Notes: a model not told the origin generated them from the sequence alone. DNA of 64,000 nucleotides from Closterium sp. Naga37s-1 (GCA_947471745.1 CANJKZ010000774.1:1922001-1986000); one strand, 5' to 3'. Positions 21,754-34,084 are shown, numbered from the stretch's first letter. Program-made: numbers and translations.

Positions 21754-24228
21754 CGCCGTGCTGCTGGAGCTACTGGGCCTCTACTGGAGGTGCTTCTGGA
21801 GCTGGAGCTGCTGGGGGTGCTGCTGGTGCTGGAGCTGATGGAGCCGCTGGTCCTGGAGGTGCTGGTGCTGGAGGTACTGGCACTGTTGGAGGTCCTGCTG
21901 GTGTTGGAGCTACTGGAGGTGCTGGAGCAGCTGGTCCCGGAGGTGCTCGAACTGGAGGTACTGGAGCTGCTGGGGCTGGTGGTGCTGCAGGAGTTGGAGC
22001 TGTAGGTGCTGGAGCTGTTACTACTGGAGGTGCTGCTGGAGCTGGAGCTGTTGGAGGTACTGGAGCTAGTGGTGCTGTGGGAGTTGTAGCTGGAGACCCT
22101 AGAGCTGAGGGTACTGGTGCTGTCTCTGCTGTTTCTGGAGGCACTGCGTGGCCGCGACCGTACTACGTTCCGCTCCTTCAGCAGGTTCTTGGTCTCCCGC
22201 CTTCCACTGGTCCTACTCCTTTACTGAGTCCACCGCCTGTCCAGTCACAGTCGCAGTTACAGCCAGCCTCTCCACTCCCTGGTCCTTTTCCTTACTCTGG
22301 ACCGACTAGAGCACTTACGGAGCGTCGTGAGCCTGAGTCTCGTCCTGCGTCGCCTGAGTCTCGTCCTAAGTCGTCTGTTCGCACAAGTCGTCGTGTTCCG
22401 CGTCAGCGTCCTCCTCCTGTCCTTGGCACTCACTCTATGACTCTGCGTCCTTCCACTACTCCACAGCGTGTCCCTCTGCCGTCTCCTCCTGCGTCCTCTC
22501 TTCCTGCACTTGATGACCCGGAGTGTGACTCCCTTCATACTACTAGTCCTACTGTCATGCGTCTCCTGGCCACTGTTGTGACTGACCCTTCCTTTGAGTC
22601 CACTGCTGCGTCTGCCTTAGTTGCTGAGCTTGTCGACTTTTCTGCTCACTGTCGTCTAGACTACGCCGCTAGTCTTGTTGCTGAGTCTGCGTCTGTGTCT
22701 GTCTGTCCTCCGTCCGTCGGGGGTGAGTGTGCTCTTGGCACGGACGTCCTTGAGGACAGACAGGAGGAGTTTGAGTGCTTTTCCGCTGCTGTACCTCATC
22801 TCGTGTCCATGCTGCTTGCCCCTGAGGGAGACCCGGATGCACCAGACATCCCGACCCCGCGCTCTTATGTAGAGGCGATAGAGGGTCCTTACTCCTCTCA
22901 GTGGCAGGCATCCTTGGATGCCGAGATGGAATCCTAGAAGTCCACAGGCACCTACGTCGACGAGGTTCCCCAGCCTTGGGCGAACATCGTCAGTGGCATG
23001 TGGATTTTCAGGGTGAAGCGGCCGCCGGGTTCTCCGCCTGTCTTCAAGGCGCGTTACGTTGCACGAGGCTTCAGTCAGCGACAGGGAGTTGACTTCTTCC
23101 AGATTTTCTCCCCTACCCCGAAGATGACCACTCTTCGGGTGCTGCTGCACGTCGCCGCTCAGCGTGACTACGAGCTACACTCGCTTGACTTCAGCAGAGC
23201 CTTCCTACAGGGCAGCCTACACGAGGAGATCTGGCTGCGCCGCCCACCTGGCTTCACTGGGTCGTTTCCTGCTGGTACTCAGTGGAGCCTCCGGCGGCCA
23301 GTCTACGGTCTCCGCCAGGCACCCCGTGAGTGGCACGACACACTGAGGACGACTCTTGCTGCTCTTGGTTTTGCTCCTTCCACTGCTGACCCGTCGCTGT
23401 TTCTACGCACCGACGCCACTCTGCCGCCGTTCTACGTTCTCGTGTACATAGACGACTTGGTCTTTGCTAATGCTGACACTGAGGTACTCGCCCACGTTAA
23501 GTCGGAGCTGCAGAAGAGACACACGTGCACAGACCTGGGTGAGCTGACAAGCTATCTTGGCTTGCGGATCACCCGGGACAGAGCACAGCGCACCATTACC
23601 TTGACTCAGTCACACATGGTGCAGCAGGTCCTTCAGCGCTTCGACTTCACGTACTCCTCGCCACAGTCCACTCCTCTGCCTACCGGTCACTCGCTCTCAG
23701 CTCCACCTTCGGACGAGTCCGTAGAGCCGAGTGGCCCGTATCCAGGGCTTGTGGGCTGCCTCATGTACTTGGTGACTTGCACACGACCTGACCTCGCGTA
23801 CCCTCTCAGCCTTCTGGCTTGCTATGTGGCTTCCGGTAGGCACCGAAAGGTGCACTAGGATGCTGCGAAGAGGGTGTTGCGCTACTTGTGCAGTACGTCG
23901 GGCATGGGGCTCGTGCTTGGAGGACGGGCTCGAGTTGCCATCACTGGTCATGCAGACGCTTCCTGGGTTGACGACTTGGCTACGCAGCGGTCGTCACAGG
24001 GTTACACCTTCAGCCTTGGCTCCGGTTCTGTCTCTTGGCGGTCTACCCGCTCGTCTTCGGTTCTCAGCTCCAGTTGTGAGGCTGAGATCTACGCTGGGGC
24101 CATGGCTGCATAGGAGTTACACTGGCTCACCTACCTGCTGACCGACTTGGGAGAGCCGCCTCGTTCTCCTCCAGTTCTGTACTGTTCTAGGCCTTGTACC
24201 TACTGTGCCTCACTTGCTTACTGCTTGA
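21754..24228 (+). pseudogene. S4 pol fragment, decayed
   Basis: One frame runs from the Gly/Ala linker through RT to RNase H with TAG stops at 22935 (Trp codon), 23856 (Trp codon) and 24111 (Gln codon). The RT block reads YIDDLVF instead of YVDDLVF. Near 24183 a 200 bp segment of RNase H is missing between two copies of TTCTGTAC, as judged against the equivalent interval in S1 (7838 to 8045). The normal LVPTVPHLLTA end and TGA follow. Confidence 0.9.
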
Positions 24229-24457
24229 CTCTGCTTGTACTGTGATCTCTATACATATACTTGCATGCTTACATTTGCTAGGTTGTGATCACTGTATTGC
24301 TTATTCTCATTTATATAACTCTGCATGTGAACTGGCCTTGTGGCCATTTGCTTGTGCTCAGAATGTGTGGTGACTTTGTGATCCACCCTAAGCTTTTTTT
24401 GCCTTTCTTGACTGGTCTTGTGACCTCTTGTTCTCCCCCACTTTGCCTATGGGGGTG
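24229..24457 (+). other. conserved 3' untranslated block of S4
   Basis: Twin hairpins with TTGT loops and the tract CTATGGGGGTG precede the LTR, as in the other S elements. Confidence 0.7.
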
Positions 24458-24587
24458 TGTCAAACTTATATGCTATAGTCTGTTTAGGCTGTAGTTGGGT
24501 AGTTCATATAGGGTACAACACTTTTAGGTTTCCTACTTGTACCCACTTGCTTGCTAGTTCATTCATTCCGTCCTTTAGATTCTGACA
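24458..24587 (+). repeat. 3' LTR of S4
   Basis: 130 bp, TGTCAAACTTATATG to TAGATTCTGACA, near-identical in layout to 8324-8453. Confidence 0.85.
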
Positions 24588-25340
24588 AAACGGCGGGTGC
24601 AGATTGATTGACTATTCACAGAACCAAGAGTGATTGGTACAAAAGGATTTTGTGGCTTACACATCACACCCCTGAAGAAACCACCACGCGTCTGTGGGTT
24701 AGGTTTTAGATTTGCGGAAATTAACGAAAGCAATGTATCCACTTTTACAACCTCGCTGGAATTCGTGAGAAATTCGTGGGGTCGTTCTGGTTCGTTAATT
24801 TCGTAGTTACATAACACTGTCATTGTTAGTCTGCGTAACCGCCTGTAACCTCTCTCAACCACGCGACACTGTCTGACCCAAAAATGTTAACGGGAAAGCA
24901 ACTTTGCCGTGACATTTTGGCATCGGTGTGCCCCTTCGGAACTGGTGTACAGAATGTTGCGATTTCGTGCGTTGTTTTTTCGCAAATTTTTGCAAATTTT
25001 ACGCAAGGTTTACGCAGAAAACCCTTCGGAGGCAAAAAAACCACAACTTTCCTTTTTTGCGATGCTCGAAAGGACGACGGAATTCAGGGTAGTGATTTGA
25101 GTCAGCAGCAACAACACACCCCTACTAGCTAGCACTGCTGCTGAAGTAAAACGAAATATTCTTGGTGAGTTATCGGCACCAACGTCGTCAAGCGGAAGAG
25201 TACCGATGCCATTTGATGGGAGAAAGGACGAAGGGGAAACTTACCATCCGACGAAGGCCCCTAGATTTGTTTAGGGACACACTGATCGATTAGCGTGCAC
25301 CCCTCTCTAAACTCTGTAAGCCAGAGTTGCCTCCAATTTT

Positions 25341-25663
25341 CAAGCTGAAAATTCAGACAACAGTATGTTTTTTAGGCTGAACGTTCAGCGTTACACACAA
25401 TTTTAGGCTGATTACTTTGCCAACACTGCCTGCTCGCAGCCGTGACTGGTTGGAATTGAACTTGATTACAATATTCCTGTACCAACGCGACTGTGTGGTG
25501 CCGCACTCGGGAAATTTTGGTTTCCCGCCCTTGATTGACGGTGTTAGTGCTACACGCCGTCAGGCTAGCGGAAACCCCTGTATTACCGGTTTCAAAGTGC
25601 ACCCCCAATACAAGGCTGAGGGCTCAGCCTACACTCATAAAATTAGGCTGAAATTTCAGCCTA
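25341..25663. repeat. cluster of AGGCTGA-type palindromes
   Basis: Four related inverted repeats: AAGCTGAAAATTCAGAC (imperfect, about 25342-25358), GCTGAACGTTCAGC (25376-25389, perfect), GGCTGAG-GG-CTCAGCC (25614-25629), and a perfect 20 bp palindrome centred on GGCTGAAATTTCAGCC (25644-25663). A half-site TTTTAGGCTGATTA occurs near 25401. Confidence 0.7.
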
Positions 25664-25766
25664 TACATTAAAAAAAAAACTCTGAAAACCCAGACAAGGT
25701 ACATAGAGAAAAAATTTGAGTTATGACTAGGTACAAAAAAAAAGCCTGAACGAAATCTGAATCGAA

Positions 25767-25904
25767 CTAAAATGTCTGATATCTAGGGCCCTGATTCGAC
25801 GTTTGCTCCAGATTCTGGGCAACTGCTTTCGAAGAATATGTCGATAGAACAAGGGCAACAACTAGCAGTAGATATAGCGCCGTAATTCCGCTGAGACGAG
25901 CCAT
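25767..25904 (-). CDS. possible 45-residue secreted peptide (uncertain)
   Basis: An ATG at 25904-25902 opens a 45-codon frame. Its first 30 residues look like a signal peptide: MARLS, a long Leu/Val/Ala core, then SSKAVAQ with an A-X-A-like cleavage site. The remaining 15 residues are polar. TATATAA lies 112 bp upstream at 26022-26016, a plausible core-promoter distance with a short 5' leader. The frame stays open upstream of the ATG, so this could also be a first exon or chance. No family is recognised. Confidence 0.25.
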   Translation of the reverse strand: MARLSGITALYLLLVVALVLSTYSSKAVAQNLEQTSNQGPRYQTF

Positions 25905-26398
25905 TAGCAGGGGAAGAGGTAGTAATAGTAGTAGTCCTGGTAGTTCTCGTGATCTAGCCGAATTAAACTTGGAGAGTTGATTCAAGTCGCGCTTTACCAG
26001 CAACGAAGAAGACTGTTATATACAGGAATGAAGGGTGAGGGTAATCCATGATGGGTAAACTGCGTGCCAATTGGAGGGACGGAGGCGCCACGCTTTGAGG
26101 GAACGTGATTATTTATAGCTGGACCAAAGAATAGGTAGCTTCCGCCGAGACCTGTGACAGAAACACGATCCAAAGAGCCTTGTGAAGTCAATCAGTTTGA
26201 GTTCAGGCGAAAAAATGTGTTTACGAACCCAACCCAGCGGCAATTTCATTCCAAGTAACTCGCATGCAATTTTCGCCCAAGTTTGTGTGCCTCAGCAATG
26301 ATGCCCGTGCTCCACTCTTTTTGTTTTAGCTCAAACGGGTGTCTTTATTATCCTTTACCCACACCAGAAGGCAAAGCTTTGAAAAGTGGGCAGAATAG

Positions 26399-26530
26399 TG
26401 TCAGAACATTATAGCTTATACATTTGTGTAGGCTATAGTGGGGTAGCCCATAAGGGGTACAACCAAATTAGGGTTAGTACTTGTACCCAACTGTTTCATA
26501 GTTCATTCATTCTCGTTCGTTACTTTGAAA
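26399..26530 (+). repeat. 5' LTR of S5
   Basis: 132 bp, TGTCAGAACATTATAGC to TTACTTTGAAA, core GGCTATAGTGGGGTAG. It is followed by a degraded primer site ending ATCAGAGC (to 26541) and the box GGGCCCACC (26553-26561). Confidence 0.85.
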
Positions 26531-26579
26531 TCGAATCAGAGCAGGTTCCTTGGGCCCACCACCTGCTACGCTGCTAGTA

Positions 26580-27640
26580 CTACCACCTAGGCCCGTCGCC
26601 CCTAGGCCCGTCGACCCTAGCCTAAACGCCCGGCCCGTCGACCCTAGCCTACGCGCGCCCGGCCCGTCGTTCCTAGCCTACACGGCCCGTCGACCCTAGC
26701 GCCCGGCCCCGTTCCTAGCCCGCGGCCCGTCGACCCCCGCGCCCGGCCCCGTTCCTAGCCCACAGCCTGTCGACACCCGCGCCCGGCCCCGTACCTAGCC
26801 CGCGCCCGGCCCCGTTCCTAGCCCAGCGCCCGGCCCCGTACCTCGCCCGCGCCCGGCCCCGTACCTAGCCCGCGCCCGGCCCCGTCCCTAGCCCGCGCCC
26901 CGTTGACACCCGCGCCCGGCCCCGTACCTAGCCCGCGCCCGGCCCCGTTCCTAGCCCAGCGCCTGGCCCCGTACCTCGCCCGTGCCCGGCCCCGTACCTA
27001 ACCCGCGCCCGGCCCCGTCCCTAGCCCGCGCCCCGTCGACACCCGTGCCCGGCCCCGTACCTAGCCCGCGCCCGGCCCCGTCCCTAGCCCGCGACAGGCC
27101 CCGTACCTAGCCCCGCGCCCGGCCCCGTCCCTAGCTCGCGCCCGGCCCCGTACCTAACCCGCGCCCGGCCCCGTCCCTAGCCCAGCGCCCGGCCCCGTAC
27201 CTAGCCTGCGCCCATTGACGCCCGCGCCCGGCCCCGTTCCTAGCCCAATGCCCAGCCCAGTACCTCGCCCGCGCCCGGCCTCGTACCTAGCCTGCGCCCG
27301 GCCCCGTCCCTAGCCCCGCGCCCGGCCCCAGTTCCGTGCCCAGCGCCTGGCCCCGTACCTTCCTAGCGCCCGGCCCAGTCCCTAGCCCAACGCCCGGCCC
27401 CGTACCTAGCCCGCGCTCGGTCCCGTCCCTAGCCCAGCGCCCGGCCCCGTACCTAGCTCGCGCCCGGCCCTGTACCTAACCCGCGCCCGGCCCCGTCCCT
27501 AGCCCAGCGCCCGGCCCCGTCCCTAGCCCGCGCCCGGCCCCGTACCTAGCCCCGCGCCCAGAGCCGTCCCCTGCCCGCGCCCGGCCCCGTACCTAGCCCG
27601 CGCCCGGCCCCGTCCCTAGCCCACGCCCGGCCCCGTCGGC
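26580..27640 (+). repeat. about 23 bp tandem repeats in S5 leader
   Basis: Many imperfect copies of CGCGCCCGGCCCCGTACCTAG, with variants (GTCCCTAGC, GTTCCTAGC). A CTGCTACTG 9 bp repeat at about 27655-27775 then leads to the Gag ATG. Confidence 0.85.
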
Positions 27641-27796
27641 CCCTTGCCCCACTGTCACTGCTGCTACTGCTACAGCTGCTACTGCTGCTACTGCTGCTAC
27701 TGCTGCTACTGCTGCTACTGCTGCTACTGCTGGTACTGCTGCTCCTGCTACAGCTGCTACTGCTGCTGCTACTGCTATCCTACGTGCTGCACAGCA

Positions 27797-28480
27797 ATGG
27801 CTTCGCTTCGGGTTCTCGCGTTTGATCATGAGGGCAGACCGGTTCAGTTTGACACGTGGCTAGACGACCTGCAACTGTACCTACTGAGCGATTCTAAGGA
27901 CAGTGTCTCGCTGTTTGACCTAGTGTCAGGCGCTGCTCCTGCCCCTCCCACCACAGCTGACAGTTCGACTCGCTCACAGTGGCTTACTCGTGACGCTGCT
28001 GCCCGCTTAGCCATTCGCAACCACCTGCCATTAACTGAATGTGCTCACTTCGGACAGCACAGGACAGCGTAGGCACTGTACGACGCTGTAGTCGCTCGCT
28101 ACTCCTCCCCTGCCACTGCTGCTCTAGGCCGCCTGCATCTGCCCTACCTGTTCCCCGGGCTGTCCGCCTTTGCCACAGTCGGAGACCTCATTTCCCACCT
28201 TCGCGCTAGCGACGCTCGCTACCGCGCTATTGCCCCCGCTGAGTTCCTGGACAGGAACCAGCCCCCGATGTTCATCACCCTCTACTTCATAGTCACTCGC
28301 CTCCCTGACTCTCTTCGCTTTGTCAGAGACCACTTTCTCTACCTTGACCCCACCTCCCTCACTGTTGACCTCCTCAAGCAGCATCTCCTTGCAGCTGAGA
28401 CTAGTGCAGTTGCTGTAGGTGCTGCTCGTGGCACTTCGCGCCCGCCCTTCTTTGAGGGGTGCTCCCCCTCCCCCCTTGCC
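27797..28480 (+). pseudogene. S5 gag, N-terminal part (interrupted)
   Basis: ATG at 27797 (MASLRVLAFDHEG). A TAG at 28070 replaces a Gln codon, after which the frame continues with ALYDAVVARYSSPATAAL and FFEGCSPSPLA to 28480. There the long-family element is inserted with target duplication TTGCC. The second part resumes at 34943. Confidence 0.88.
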
Positions 28481-29299
28481 TGTTATAGTCACAATAGGCT
28501 TGAATGTGCCTAAAACGAAAGATAGAGAGCACAGACGGATTTCTGCACAGCGGATTCAAACGATGATAGCGTTCTGCTCACAGCTGCAAATGACTTGATT
28601 CAAATTGGATCTGGAGCGTCTTCACGTCGTCTATAATTAGCAATTTAGATTGCACGATTTGATAAAGAATTGACGACACAGCGTCGGTTTGAACGAACGG
28701 TACTTTGGCAGCCACTATAGTCTTAGAACACAAGATAGGAAGAGTTACGAGTTGGGAATGACTCCCAGCTCCTACAAACCCCAAGAGCCGAGGTACAGTG
28801 ATGTGGAACAGTGCCACACTGTCCCCAACCACGAAGGGTCTCGAAACTACCCTTCACTAGGGCCTACACCAAGTGAAATGTTACACTACACAAAGTAATG
28901 TAACTATCTTCAATATCTTGAGGTGTACCCTTTTGGCGAGCTTCGAAATCACTTGAGGCTTGACACCAAGGCTCGGGCTCTTCATCACAAACTCATCCTT
29001 GAGTTCTTGATGGGTCTGCTGCACACACCTGCGACACGCCGAACGTTCGACACAGGACAAAATAGAAACCGCGCACGGCAAAATAGAAACCGCGCGCGAG
29101 ACACAAACGACCGCGTAACACGCGTCTAGCGATAACTCGCTATTGACTCGACACACACACTCGACATCATGACTCAACATTCACACACAATTATAAGCAT
29201 GAAATATATATTATCCCATGCCCTCATACCATTCCATACACACACACATTCACGCACACGGACAACAAGCCGAGTGCAAACCGTAGGGTTGCACCAACA
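28481..29299 (-). repeat. 3' LTR of L2
   Basis: 819 bp, TGTTGGTGCAACC...CTATAACA in minus sense. Confidence 0.95.
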
Positions 29300-29340
29300 A
29301 ACTCCCCATCGGATTGTTGGCCTTAGGATATGTTGCTCTC

Positions 29341-32300
29341 TCAGTTCAGAGCCATCCCAGCCAGCTTGCAACACTTCCAATGCTGCTGCTCCACCAGCCT
29401 CTTGGTCATCATGTCAGCCGGCTGCCCCGTGGTCTTCACGTAGCGCAACTCAACTTCACCCGCGGTTACCATGCTCCTCGTCCAATGCCACTTCACCCTC
29501 ATGTGCTTCGTGAGTCCATGCAACACAGGGTTCTTAGCAAGAGAAATGGCACCCTGGCTGTCACAGTACAGTGGGGTAGGTCCTTGCTGCTCCTCCCCCA
29601 ATTCAGCCAACAAACGCCGCTGCCACACAATCTCCCGTACGGCACGGAAGAGTGCCATGTACTCGGACTCCACCGAGCTCAAAGCTTGGTCAACCTGCTT
29701 CTTGCTCTCCCAAGCAGTTGGGCCTCCACCAACACAGCATATGAAGCCTCCCACACTTGTCATGTCCTCTGGTTCTGATGCATATGAAGCATCCGAGTAG
29801 GCGGTGAGGAACAAACGCCCGGGTTCAACACCATCCGCGCCCTTTTGGCGCCTTTGTGCCGCCGCCGAGTATTGCAGCCCAACGGTCGGTGTTTGGCCAA
29901 GATACTTGGCCACCCTCATTCCAGCTGCTACCTGCTCCTCATTAGGGCATTGCACAACCCTAGCCAGCTTCCCGGTAGCAAACGCGACGTCCGGTCGGGT
30001 GTTTACCGCCGCATACATGAGGCTGCCCACCAACGAGTGAAATCGGCGCCTCTCCTCTTCACCAACGCTCTCCTCCTCTGGTCCCTTCACACACTTGAAC
30101 CCAGAGGGAAAGGGTGTAGCCACATGGCCTTCACTCTGCCCAAAGTTGGCAGCCAATGCCTCCAGGTACTTTCGTTGATGCACCCGCATGCACCGCTTCT
30201 CCACATCTCGTTCGATGTGGAGCCCAAGGTAGAAGCTCACGTCACCAAGGGCCTTGCACTTGAACTTGTCTTGAAGCTTCAGCATCACCTCCTTCACAAG
30301 GTCAGAAGAGGGTGAGAAAATGAGGATGTCATCCACATAAACCACCATGAAACTCCTCTGCTCCCCCTCGCCAAGCATGAACAAGGAGTGATCGGCCGTT
30401 GAGGGAGTGAAGCCGATCCCCTCCAACACTTCGCGCAGCTTCATGTACCATTGCCTAGGGGCCTGCTTCAGCCCATAGAGGGCCTTCTTCAGCTTCCACA
30501 CTCTGCCACTACCATCATCAAACCCCTCTGGCTGCGCCATAAAAATCTCCTCCTCAAGGATGCCGTTAAGGAATGCCGTTACGATGTCCATTTGCTTTAC
30601 TACCCATCCTTTGATGGCGGCTCCCGCGAATAGGGTTCGCAGCGTCGTCGGCTTCACCACAGGGGAAAACAGCTCCTTGAAGTCCACCTTCTCCTTCTTC
30701 TGGTACCCCTTGGCTACAAGCCTAGACTTGTAGCGCTCGATCTTGCCGTCGGCATCCGACTTGATTTTGAAGAGCCACTTGGACGTTATCGCCGTACGCC
30801 CCTCCGGTAGCTCCACCAATTCAAACGTGTCATTCTCCTCGATGCTCTTCAGCTCACTCTCCATGGCCTTCTTCCACTCCTCAGCATCACTACTCTCCAA
30901 AGCCTCCTTGAGAGTTGCTGGTTCTCCCGGCATCTCCACCGGAGAGAAGAACGCGAAGGCACACTCCTCGTAGTCACTCTCCTCGTCGTCTCCGACCATC
31001 ATTGCCGCTCCGGCCAGGGCTGTCTTGCCCTGCTTTCCCGGCGCATCATAGGTCAGCCTATTAGGGGGCTGAACTCTCCTCTTCCCCCTTCCTTCCTCCT
31101 CAGCTGCAGGGACTTGAAGGCCTTGGCGTTGCTGCGGTGTGGCTCGAATCCGTGGAGCACTCGTAGTACGGGAAGGGAGTGACGGTGCACGCTCGCTCAC
31201 TTGCTGCACCTCCTCCTCTTCTTCCTCTGCATCATTGGCCTCCTCTCCCCCATTCACAAGGGAGGATTGCCTTGTGGTTGTGCTGCCGCTGCTCAGCTCC
31301 AAAGGCAGCTCCACATGCTCCAAACCGGAACTCTTCACCTCCCCAAACCGCACGCCTATCTTCGCCTCATTCTCCGCCTTCCAATCCTTGTACATGAAGT
31401 TCTCCATGAACTTGCAGTCCCTGCTCACCAAGAACTTCTTGGTGAATGGGTCCCAAAGAAGCCATCCCTTGCTGTTTTGAGCCATGCCCAAGTGCACGGC
31501 CCACACCGCCTTGGCACCAAGCTTGTTGTGCCGAAGATGCTTAGGTACGAGCGCCATGCACATGCACCCGAACACCCGAAGCATATCCACCTTTGGCTTC
31601 CTTCCTGGCCACTCCACATAGGGCACCCATTTGTCTGCTCCCACATGAGTCAAGGCTCTGTTCTTGGCCACACACGCGCTCCGCACCGCATCAGGCCAGA
31701 AATAGTCGGGTAGCCCGGCTTCAATGAGCAACCCGCGTGCCGCCTCCGTGATTGTGCGGTTCGCTCGCTCGGCGATGCCGTTCATTGCAGGGGAGTATGG
31801 CATGGTGAGGGAGTGCCGAATACCATTCTTCTTCAGCCACAACCCAAACTCTTTGCTCAGGAACTCTCCCCCTCGATCGGTGCGGATTGACTTGACTAGA
31901 CGGTCTTGTTGCCGCTCCACCATCGGGAACCAATCCGTCTTCAACGTTTCAGCCACGTCGCTCTTCTTGGCCAGCACGTACACCCAAGTCATGCGGGTGT
32001 AGACGTCGACAATGGTGAGAAAATACTCAGCTCCAGCAGCTCCAAGCTTCAGGGGGCCCACCACGTCCATCACCACCTCATCAAGCGGTGCCTTTGCCGT
32101 TGCCTCCGAACTAGGGAACGGAAACCGGGTGAACTTGGCTTGAATGCACGTCGGGCAGCCAAGCACCTCATCGGGCTCCCCCTTCACACGTATGCCAGCA
32201 ACCATCTCATTCTTCACTAGCTGCTGCAAGATGGGCAGGGCCACATGCCCCATGCACCGATGCAAGGTGAGCCAATCACACTCCCCCGTAGCCGAAGTTG

Positions 32301-34084
32301 GATTGGAGAATGCCGCGCTCGCAATAGCGCCCCACATACTCTCTCCGTAGTCCTCCTCCGCTGCTGCCTCTGGGTTCTCCTCACCCTTTTGCTGCTCCTT
32401 GGTTGCTGCACCACTCTCCTTAGGTTCACTGAAATTGATGGTCCCTCCAGGTTTGCTCTTCTTGAGCTCATTCTCCTTAGCGCGACCGTTCGCGCCATCG
32501 TCGCTACCGACCGCTCCATCCTTGGTGCTGATGCTTGCTGCCACTTGCCTCTCCTTAGGCATAGGGACCACTGGGATCTGCCACATCTCGTTGTAGACAT
32601 CCCTGTCCTCATGAAGGTCCCAAAGAATTCGATCGCCAAGCCTTGCGGTGTAGGTCTTGGCTCCCTTCGAGTTCGTGTCCATGCCGGCCTTTGCCAGCAA
32701 GGCTGGGCACCCAAAGCACGTTCTTGAGGCCCACCATCTTCCCATCAGCACCCTTGAACATGGCCTTGCCCATGCCTTTCACCTCTGCTCGCTGCCCCAA
32801 AGCCGATGTGACATGCTTCACCGGTGACGGCTCGAGTTCGGTGAGCAAGTCCGGGCGAGGTGTCATGCTATAGGTAGCGCCACTATCAATCACCCAATAG
32901 TCCAGGGGGTGTAGGGTCACCTTCCCCACAGCTGCTGGCTCCTTAAAGCCTTCATCCTTCTCTGGACCAGCCGGTACTTGCGTCGACACGGAGTAGAATA
33001 GACCCGGGTATCGATCGTCGCTCGGGTCCTTGTCGTTGTCTCCGCTCTTCATGTTTGCAGCTCCGCCACCGCGACCGCCACGGCCTCCACGGCCTCGTCC
33101 TCTCCCTCCTCCTGCTCCTCTACCCTCTTGGCCTTGAGCAGGGGTCCAACCATCAGGGAGTTTGTAGCAGTCGCGCCACATGTGTCCGCTCTTGTGGCAA
33201 TAGTGACACTCGCCGTCGAATCGGCCGCGACCGCGTCCGTAGCTCTTGTCGTCGCTGCCGTAACCGCCACTCCTGCGGCCTCCGCCGAAGTTGCTGCCAC
33301 CAAACCTTCCTTCCCCTCGTCCTCTGCCTCTTCCTCGACCATATCCACGGCCGATGCTCGCTGCCCCAGCGCCATCCGCACTCGCCAACTCACGGCGGCG
33401 GAAATCCTCTTGAAGGATAGCTCGCTTCACGTCTTCAAGCGAGAGGCGGGGCAAGTCGCGATTAAGGTTGATGATGAGCGAGGACCATGACTCTGGGAGT
33501 AAGGCCAGCAACTTGGTCTTCTTTTGGAGCTCACTGTAGTTCAAATCAGCTCCCTCAAGCCGCGTCAACAAGTCGAAGAATTTCTGCACCCCTTCTTCAA
33601 CCGCTTCGTCTTCTTCAATTCGTAGTGCCGCCATTTGCCGTTCCAACACCACCGCTACCGCCGCTGTTGCAGGAGCATGTACACCCTTGAGAGCAGCCCA
33701 TGCCTTTGGTCCCTTCTCTGGTTCATGCTGGAATGGCTTGATGTGACGGATCTGACTGCTCCCCAACGCTTGCCCAAGTAAGAGATAGCCTTGTGCGCTC
33801 TTCCGCACCCACGGGCTCTTCTCCGGGTCGTTCTCGGGGCGCTTCTCCGTTCCTTCCATCACCTCCAGCAGGTCATAGTGGTCAAAGATGTTCTCCATCT
33901 TGAAGGACCATTCAGCAAAGTTGTCACCGTTGAACTTGTCAAGCCCAAACACCCTAGGCTCATCCCTAGGTGGGCCAAGACTTGGTTGCATGGGCGCCAT
34001 GGCTGAATCACGGGGTTGGCCTTGAGCTTGAGCTTCTCCACTGCCACCAGCACCTCTGCCACCCCTTTCCTCAGGTCCAGACAT
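29341..34084 (-). CDS. L2 gag-pol polyprotein with one frame break
   Basis: Start ATG at 34084-34082 (MSGPEERGG), about 20 bp past the primer site. Gag carries a Copia-type N-terminal domain (FGLDKFNGDNFAEWSFKME), a Gly/Arg-rich tail and the zinc knuckle CHYCHKSGHMWRDC. Protease contains YWVIDSGATYSM. Near 32700, just after NVLWVPSLA, the frame changes; a small deletion there is the simplest reading. Pol then runs open to 29341: the HHCC domain, integrase MDVVGP / RTDRGGEF / GIAERAN all present, RT with YVDDILIF, and RNase H with YSDASY and VESEYMAL. The product would be about 1,580 residues, typical for Copia. The break may be a mutation or a sequencing error. Confidence 0.9.

Larger units (their letters stand above)
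21754..24587 (+). mobile_element. Copia fragment S4, 3' half
   Basis: Starts in the Gly/Ala linker directly at the broken end of L1 and runs to a 130 bp 3' LTR. The LTR type (TGTCAAACTTATATG) differs from that of S3, so S3 and S4 are not two halves of one element. Confidence 0.87.
24588..26398. other. spacer between retroelements, moderate GC
   Basis: About 1.8 kb with no Copia homology. No known domain was recognised in the short frames (95 codons minus at 24862-24575; 82 codons plus at 24884-25132). It does contain a cluster of related palindromes (25341-25663) and one small possible secreted-peptide frame (25904-25767). A minus-strand TATATAA lies at 26022-26016. Confidence 0.6.

Noticed and set aside
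26580-27640. CRISPR-like array.
   Set aside because: Direct tandem units with no unique spacers, inside a eukaryotic retroelement leader. The same holds for 62356-62859 and 60001-60232.
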